12,295 bases of DNA. Source: Flavobacterium psychrophilum. GTDB lineage: Bacteria; Bacteroidota; Bacteroidia; Flavobacteriales; Flavobacteriaceae. Positions 7,613 to 12,295 of the stretch are shown piece after piece (position 1 is the stretch's first letter; each line of letters begins with the position of its first letter). The notes beneath the pieces are model-generated. The model was not told the DNA's origin. It searched no databases and was given only the letters and a program-made list of their open reading frames with translations. The translations under genes were made by a program, and so were the position numbers. The DNA lies in contig CALPPS020000074.1 in the NCBI GenBank assembly GCA_943325515.2, positions 1-12,295 of the forward strand, in the 5' to 3' direction.

Positions 7613-8560
7613 TCATTTATATAACTTCATAATTTTATCCACTATTACTTGTGCTAATTTTTCATGGCTTTCAAAAGTCCATCCAGCAATATGTGGAGTA
7701 AGTAAAACATTTTCCGCATGTAATAAATAGTCAAATGCAATTGGTTTTTCTGTATCTATAAAAAGAGTTTCAAAAGATAATTTTTCATACTCTAAAACAT
7801 CCAACCCTGCACCTAAAATTTTTCCTGATTGCAAGGCAGCAACTAAATCATCCGTAACGACATTTTTACCACGAGAAGTATTAATGAACCAGAATGGCTT
7901 GGCAAACCCATTAATAAATTCAGAATTTACTAATTTATCTGTCCCTGGTGTCCAAGGAATATGCAAACTCAACACATCAACATTTGCTTGTAATTCTTTT
8001 AAGGAAACTTGTTTGGCGTTTTCATCAAAGACGTTATCTTGAATATCATAACACAAAACTTCTACATCAAAACCTTTGAGTTTTTTGGCAAATGATTTTC
8101 CCATGTTACCATAGCCTATTATCCCTACTGTTTTTCCTTCTAGTTCAAAACCACGATTTCCTTCACGCATCCATTTCCCCTCGCGCACCAATCTATCAGC
8201 CCTATTTAATTTATTCATTAAAGACAATAGAATTCCTATGGCATGCTCCCCAACGGCATTTCTATTACCTTCTGGTGCTGCAATCAAATGAATATTTTTT
8301 GAATTCGCATACTCACAATCAATACTTTCTAATCCAGCTCCAACTCTTGCAATAAATTTCAAATTTGAGGCTTTATCTAAAAAGGTTTTGTCAATTTTAA
8401 ATCGACTACGAATAACGATACCATGATAGTTTTGAATTTTGGATTCAATGGCTTCTTTTGGCGATACAAAATCAGCTTGGTTTTGAAAACCTGCTTGTTC
8501 CAATTGTTCCCATAACAAGTTGTGATTACTATCTATATGAAGTATTTTAACCGTTTCCAT
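7613..8560 (-). CDS. NAD-dependent D-2-hydroxyacid dehydrogenase (D-3-phosphoglycerate dehydrogenase-like)
   Basis: This 315-residue cytoplasmic enzyme should oxidise or reduce a D-2-hydroxyacid/2-keto acid pair with NAD(H). The Rossmann glycine motif GYGNMG is at 149-154, with an acidic residue at the end of the next strand (D172) favouring NAD over NADP. The catalytic set is R230 (INTSRGKNVV), E259 (GLDVLEYEK) and H290 (LLTPHIAGW). The substrate-side motif RVGAGLESID lies at 72-81. The protein lacks the C-terminal ACT domain of E. coli SerA (about 410 residues) and so would not use that form of serine feedback. Short forms like this often act in serine synthesis in Bacteroidota, but no serC is adjacent, so the substrate remains inferred. 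It is divergent from the M13 peptidase gene, with a promoter 28 bases upstream of its ATG. Confidence 0.88.
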   Translation of the reverse strand: METVKILHIDSNHNLLWEQLEQAGFQNQADFVSPKEAIESKIQNYHGIVIRSRFKIDKTFLDKASNLKFIARVGAGLESIDCEYANSKNIHLIAAPEGNRNAVGEHAIGILLSLMNKLNRADRLVREGKWMREGNRGFELEGKTVGIIGYGNMGKSFAKKLKGFDVEVLCYDIQDNVFDENAKQVSLKELQANVDVLSLHIPWTPGTDKLVNSEFINGFAKPFWFINTSRGKNVVTDDLVAALQSGKILGAGLDVLEYEKLSFETLFIDTEKPIAFDYLLHAENVLLTPHIAGWTFESHEKLAQVIVDKIMKLYK

Positions 8561-8587
8561 TTAAGAGTTGGTATATGCTTTAAAAAG

Positions 8588-8616
8588 TAAATATACTGTT
8601 TTTAATGGATTTTCAA
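8588..8616 (-). promoter_or_regulatory. Promoter of the D-2-hydroxyacid dehydrogenase gene
   Basis: On the minus strand, TTG (8616-8614) is followed after 18 bases by TATATTTA (8595-8588). That is one mismatch from the Bacteroidota TAnnTTTG -7 element. It ends 27 bases from the ATG at 8560. The spacing equals that of the promoter facing the other way. Confidence 0.5.
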
Positions 8617-8617
8617 A

Positions 8618-8646
8618 TTGGTATATAAATTACTTAAATTAATTTG
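8618..8646 (+). promoter_or_regulatory. Promoter of the M13 peptidase gene
   Basis: TTG (8618-8620) and TTAATTTG (8639-8646) are separated by 18 bases. The second element has one mismatch from TAnnTTTG. It ends 34 bases before the ATG at 8681. One base separates its TTG from the TTG of the divergent promoter. Confidence 0.5.
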
Positions 8647-8680
8647 TCTACATTAGCTTAATAATGATCAAAACTTACTT

Positions 8681-10702
8681 ATGAAAAACATCAAAACAGC
8701 ATTAACTTTGATAAGCTGCGCTTTATTATTATCTGCTTGTAATCAAAAAGAACTTACATCTGGCATCAATAAAAAAAACATGGATACACTAGTAAGTCCA
8801 GGTGATAATTTTGCCGATTATGTAAATGGAACTTGGTATAAAAACACGAAAATTCCTGCAGATAAAGCATCTTACGGCGCTTTTGATTTACTATACGACC
8901 AATCTCAAAAAGATGTAAAGGCAATTATTGAAGACGCTGCAAAAGGTGATAATGCCGATGGTAGCGACAAACAGAAAATAGGTGATTACTTCGACTCTTT
9001 CATGAATAGAAAGGACCGTGATGCCAAAGGAATAAAACCTATTCAGCCTGATTTAAAAGCTATAGATTTGATTGCCAATTATACTGATTTGGCCAATTAT
9101 TTTGGGATTTCGAACAGAACAGGGGTTACAGTCCCTATTAGTATATTTGTTAGTCAGGATTCTAAAAATCCAAATGAGTATGCCTTAACTACCTGGCAGT
9201 CGGGAATTAACCTTCCTGAGAGAGAATATTATACTTCAACCGACGCGAAGATGACAGATATTCGTAAAAAATATTTAGCACATATTGAAAAAATGCTGCA
9301 ATTATGTAATATCGAAAATCCAACAGAAAACGCTACTAAAGTAATGGCACTTGAAACTGCCATAGCTTCAAGTCATATGAAAAAAGAAGATACTCGAGAT
9401 GTTGTAAAACTTTACAATAAATATAATACAGCTGATTTAAAAACTTTGATGCCCGATTTTGATTGGAAAACTATGCTCAAAACTGCTGGTATGGACAAGG
9501 AAAAAACAATTATAATATCACAAGTTGAAAACACAAAAAGCTTAAACAATATAATTAAAAACACCCCACTCGATACTTGGAAAATCTATCTGAAATGGGG
9601 GCTAATCAACAGAAATGCTAACAGACTGAACTCAGCATTGGATAAACAAGATTTTGAGTTTTATAGTAAAACATTATATGGTGTTGAAAAACCTGAAGAA
9701 GACTGGAAGCGAGGTGTAAATGCAGTGAACGGGGCGTTAGGCGAAATGGTAGGGAAAGTATATGTTGAAAAACACTTTTCTCCTGAGGCTAAAGAACGTA
9801 TGGTCACTTTGGTTAAAAACCTTTTAAAAGCTTATACTGAAAGCATTAAAAAATTAGATTGGATGAGTGCTGCCACCAAAAAACAAGCATTGGCCAAGGT
9901 TGATAAATTCATGATTAAAATTGGGTATCCTGACACATGGAGAGACTACTCTGCGCTGAGAGTTTCAAAAAACGATTTGTATGGCAATGCAGTTAGAGCC
10001 AATGAATTCGTGTATAAAAGAGAACTTGACAAACTAGGTAAACCTGTAGATAGAAGAGAATGGGGCATGACGCCACAAACAGTAAATGCTTACTATAATC
10101 CTTCTCTTAACGAAATTGTATTTCCTGCAGCTATTTTGCAACCGCCTTTCTTTGATTTAAAAGCAGATGATGCCGTAAATTATGGTGGTATTGGAGCCGT
10201 AATTGGCCATGAAATTGGCCACGGATTTGATGACCAAGGAGCCACTTTTGATGGTGATGGCGTAATGAAAAACTGGTGGACACTAAACGACTTAACAGCT
10301 TTTAAAGCCAAAACAAATGCACTGGTTGCTCAATACAATGGATTCAAAGCATTCCCTGATTTAAATGTGAATGGCGATTTTACTTTGGGAGAAAATATTG
10401 GTGACCTTGGCGGATTAAGCATTGCTATAAAAGCTTACAAAGCAAGTTTAAATGGCAAAGAAGCGCCTGTAATGGATGGTTTCACTGGTATGCAGCGTGT
10501 TTTCTTGGGCTGGGGACAAGTTTGGGGTGAAAAAGCACGGGAAGAAGCTATTCGTAGCCAAATTGCAGGTGACCCACATTCACCTGCTAAGTTCCGAATA
10601 AATGGGGTAGTTAGAAACATACCCGAATTTTATGAAGCATTCAAAATAAAATCAACGGATTCATTATATCTTGCTCCAGAAAAGCGGGTGAAAATTTGGT
10701 GA
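8681..10702 (+). CDS. M13 family zinc metallopeptidase lipoprotein (neprilysin/PepO-like)
   Basis: This 673-residue protein is an envelope endopeptidase expected to cut oligopeptides. A signal peptide with lipobox LLSAC places the lipidated Cys at 20. The M13 N-terminal domain starts with the family motif PGDNFADYVNGTW (40-52). In the C-terminal catalytic domain, substrate-binding NAYYNP is at 469-474. The zinc motif HEIGH is at 510-514 (ligands H510 and H514, catalytic E511). GENIGDLGG is at 570-578, with third ligand E571 and D575. DPHSP is at 631-635 and FRINGVVRN at 638-646. The length fits the family (about 650-750), and the protein ends in RVKIW where mammalian neprilysin has CRVW. The CNQKEL start after lipidation weakly resembles the Lys/acidic export signal of flavobacterial surface lipoproteins, so surface exposure is possible but unproven. 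All catalytic residues are present. Confidence 0.95.
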   Translation: MKNIKTALTLISCALLLSACNQKELTSGINKKNMDTLVSPGDNFADYVNGTWYKNTKIPADKASYGAFDLLYDQSQKDVKAIIEDAAKGDNADGSDKQKIGDYFDSFMNRKDRDAKGIKPIQPDLKAIDLIANYTDLANYFGISNRTGVTVPISIFVSQDSKNPNEYALTTWQSGINLPEREYYTSTDAKMTDIRKKYLAHIEKMLQLCNIENPTENATKVMALETAIASSHMKKEDTRDVVKLYNKYNTADLKTLMPDFDWKTMLKTAGMDKEKTIIISQVENTKSLNNIIKNTPLDTWKIYLKWGLINRNANRLNSALDKQDFEFYSKTLYGVEKPEEDWKRGVNAVNGALGEMVGKVYVEKHFSPEAKERMVTLVKNLLKAYTESIKKLDWMSAATKKQALAKVDKFMIKIGYPDTWRDYSALRVSKNDLYGNAVRANEFVYKRELDKLGKPVDRREWGMTPQTVNAYYNPSLNEIVFPAAILQPPFFDLKADDAVNYGGIGAVIGHEIGHGFDDQGATFDGDGVMKNWWTLNDLTAFKAKTNALVAQYNGFKAFPDLNVNGDFTLGENIGDLGGLSIAIKAYKASLNGKEAPVMDGFTGMQRVFLGWGQVWGEKAREEAIRSQIAGDPHSPAKFRINGVVRNIPEFYEAFKIKSTDSLYLAPEKRVKIW

Positions 10703-10735
10703 TATTTTAAACAATAATATAAAAGCCAAGCAGTG

Positions 10736-10776
10736 AAAATGTCCCAAAAAGTTAGTCGCTATTTGGGGCATTTTTT
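10736..10776 (+). terminator. Terminator between the convergent M13 peptidase and L,D-transpeptidase genes
   Basis: A 13-bp stem (AAAATGTCCCAAA with TTTGGGGCATTTT, one G-T wobble) encloses a 13-base loop and ends in a run of six T on the plus strand. It begins 33 bases past the peptidase stop codon. The minus-strand reading also ends in four T, so it may serve the transpeptidase gene as well. Confidence 0.75.
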
Positions 10777-10830
10777 ATGGAAAGAAAATGTATTAAATAA
10801 GATGACTTTAAATTAAATCTGACAAAAAAA

Positions 10831-12295
10831 TTAATTTTCCAATAACAAAGAAGTTAAAGTGTTATCCCTGTTGTATATGTCTTTATAAAAATTAATGTCC
10901 CCTTCTTCGTCTACCCAAGAGGTAAAATACCCTATGTGTACAGGAATTTTATTTTTAAGTGTCATCCATTTTTCTTTCCCTCCATTCATGGCAGCATCTA
11001 TTTTTTCAGTTGGCCAATTTGGATCGTTTTTTAAGATAAGCTCTGCTAGCTCTTTAGGTTTTGCAATTCTTATACAGCCGTGACTAAAAGCTCGTTTCTC
11101 TTCATTAAACAAAGATTTTGAAGGTGTATCATGTAAATAAATATTATTATTATTTGGAAACAGAAACTTTATCAATCCTAAAGAGTTTTTTGGCCCAGGT
11201 TTTTGTCTAATATTTCCGTTATGCCACTCCATTTGGTGATTTATTAAATAGTTTTTATTCTTCCTTAGTGCTGGAAGAATTTCTTTTTCTTTAATACTAT
11301 TTGGCACATTCCAATAAGGACAAAAAACAATATAACTCATCATACCACTAAAGACAACCGTCTTATTTAATGAGGTTCCAACTACTACATCAGAACTCAA
11401 AACAACTTTATCTTCTTTGAAATAAGTTAAACGGTAAGATGGAATATTTATCACTATAAATTCTTTGTCTTTTATAATATCTTTAGCAATCCATCTGCAG
11501 CGTTCCATATTTACAATGATTGTTTTTATTCTGTCGCTTATAGAAACATTCATTTCTTGAATATGTTTAGGCAGAATTATTTTATCAGAAAAGAAACCGT
11601 TTCTTTTTTTATATTTCAAAACAGCTTTTGCTAATAACTCATCATACACATTACTTTTAGAATTTGAACCAATATCTCCTGTTAAAAGCAAACGACTTCT
11701 TATGTCTTCAACAACACTAGAGCTATCTCCTGGTTTTAATTCTTTTAACCCTTCTGGAAATTTAATTGGTTTCCAACCTCCATTTTTTTCTATAGCTCTG
11801 TATTTATGTAACACTGCTTTCAGTTTATAATACTGGTCTATCAATTGTTCGTTTTTGTTGATTAGTTTTGGGTCAACTAATAAAGAGTCAAGGTAGTCAA
11901 CATACGTTTGTTTTTTTCTAGGTAAATACCACCCTAAATCATTTGATTTTGTTTCGTCAAGTCCCTGCAGAACTTTGTTTGTATAAAAAAAATAATAATT
12001 TGTCAGAAACAATTCAACAGCAATATTAGGTTTTGATGTTGTCTTCTGAAACATGGCGTCCAATTCACTTTTATAAGGAACTTTTGTTTCCAATCCTTCC
12101 TCAAACAAATTATTTATTTTATTATAAATAACATCGGCTGTTTCTTTTCTTCCTTTTTTATCATACCAAATAAAAGAATATTGGTTTTTTTTATACAAAG
12201 AAGTTGTCTGTTTTTTGTAGGTAACTAATTTAGGATACTTGGCATAAAAAGTTTCTACCAATGTACTATCAAATGAGAGTAAGACTTTTTCATTA
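10831..12295 (-). CDS. YcbB/YkuD-type L,D-transpeptidase (partial, N-terminus off the right edge)
   Basis: This enzyme forms 3-3 cross-links, or attaches proteins, in peptidoglycan outside the inner membrane. The frame stays open to the window edge, giving 487 visible residues. The TTG at 12261 is not a convincing start, because coding sequence continues upstream (NEKVLLSFDST) and the signal peptide is missing. The middle part resembles the scaffold domain of YcbB-like enzymes. A peptidoglycan-binding-like stretch (VEDIRSRLLLTGD) lies at about 11730-11568. The YkuD catalytic domain spans about 11463-11028. Its active-site histidine is in YLHDTP (codon 11131-11133) and the catalytic cysteine is in SHGCIR (codon 11074-11076). 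The spacing between them fits the family. The usual family length of about 500-560 residues suggests roughly 20-70 residues are missing. It converges on the M13 peptidase gene. Confidence 0.9.
   Translation of the reverse strand, partial: NEKVLLSFDSTLVETFYAKYPKLVTYKKQTTSLYKKNQYSFIWYDKKGRKETADVIYNKINNLFEEGLETKVPYKSELDAMFQKTTSKPNIAVELFLTNYYFFYTNKVLQGLDETKSNDLGWYLPRKKQTYVDYLDSLLVDPKLINKNEQLIDQYYKLKAVLHKYRAIEKNGGWKPIKFPEGLKELKPGDSSSVVEDIRSRLLLTGDIGSNSKSNVYDELLAKAVLKYKKRNGFFSDKIILPKHIQEMNVSISDRIKTIIVNMERCRWIAKDIIKDKEFIVINIPSYRLTYFKEDKVVLSSDVVVGTSLNKTVVFSGMMSYIVFCPYWNVPNSIKEKEILPALRKNKNYLINHQMEWHNGNIRQKPGPKNSLGLIKFLFPNNNNIYLHDTPSKSLFNEEKRAFSHGCIRIAKPKELAELILKNDPNWPTEKIDAAMNGGKEKWMTLKNKIPVHIGYFTSWVDEEGDINFYKDIYNRDNTLTSLLLEN

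Noticed and set aside
8092..8355. Plus-strand 87-residue frame within the dehydrogenase gene
   Set aside because: It is antisense to the conserved Rossmann and N-terminal region of the dehydrogenase and has no recognisable domain.
10435..11083. Frames 10435-10620 (minus) and 10895-11083 (plus)
   Set aside because: They are antisense to the M13 catalytic domain and to the YkuD catalytic domain respectively, which are both clearly coding.
12259..12261. TTG as the start codon of the L,D-transpeptidase gene
   Set aside because: The frame continues open to the window edge with plausible coding sequence, and an export signal is required but absent, so the real start lies outside.

Overview
The window looks like a low-GC member of the Bacteroidota, most likely a flavobacterium. 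The DNA is AT-rich, recognisable promoters follow the Bacteroidota pattern (TTG, a spacer of about 18, then TAnnTTTG-like) rather than the sigma-70 pattern, and the protein families are typical of gliding or polysaccharide-degrading Flavobacteriaceae. These are a large modular exported protein, a GH16 laminarinase, an M13 lipoprotein peptidase and a YkuD L,D-transpeptidase. The species cannot be named from the sequence alone.

Layout. Positions 1-4361 (minus) hold the N-terminal 1453 residues of a giant exported protein that runs off the left edge. It has a signal peptide, an N-terminal jelly-roll-like domain, four carbohydrate-binding-like modules, Ig-like modules between and after them, and then Thr/Ala-rich PKD-like repeats. 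A 415-bp AT-rich gap follows, with a LacI-type operator-like palindrome just upstream of the giant gene and a rho-independent terminator for the next gene. Positions 4777-5928 (minus) encode a GH16 endo-beta-glucanase whose N-terminus carries a domain normally seen at the front of tail-fibre-like Bacteroidota proteins. Positions 6093-7524 (minus) carry three small membrane proteins (DUF805, DUF2752 and DUF4234 families), ending at a strong perfect-palindrome terminator. Positions 7613-8560 (minus) encode a D-2-hydroxyacid dehydrogenase (phosphoglycerate dehydrogenase-like). It is divergent from an M13 metallopeptidase lipoprotein (8681-10702, plus), and the promoters of the two are almost back-to-back. 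A convergent terminator separates the peptidase from a YcbB/YkuD-type L,D-transpeptidase (10831 to beyond 12295, minus), whose N-terminus lies outside the window.

How the parts may work together. The modular protein and the GH16 enzyme are neighbours on one strand and look like surface or exported parts of beta-glucan (laminarin-type) use. They have separate transcription signals, and no SusC/SusD pair is visible here, so a complete utilisation locus is not shown. The dehydrogenase and the small membrane proteins could form one transcript ending at 6046-6075, but no functional link is evident. The peptidase and the transpeptidase are envelope housekeeping functions. No RNA genes, mobile elements or CRISPR arrays were seen. 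I found no clearly new system. The most unusual items are the modular repeat architecture, the domain fusion in the GH16 enzyme, the operator-like palindrome and the probable non-ATG start of the DUF2752 gene.
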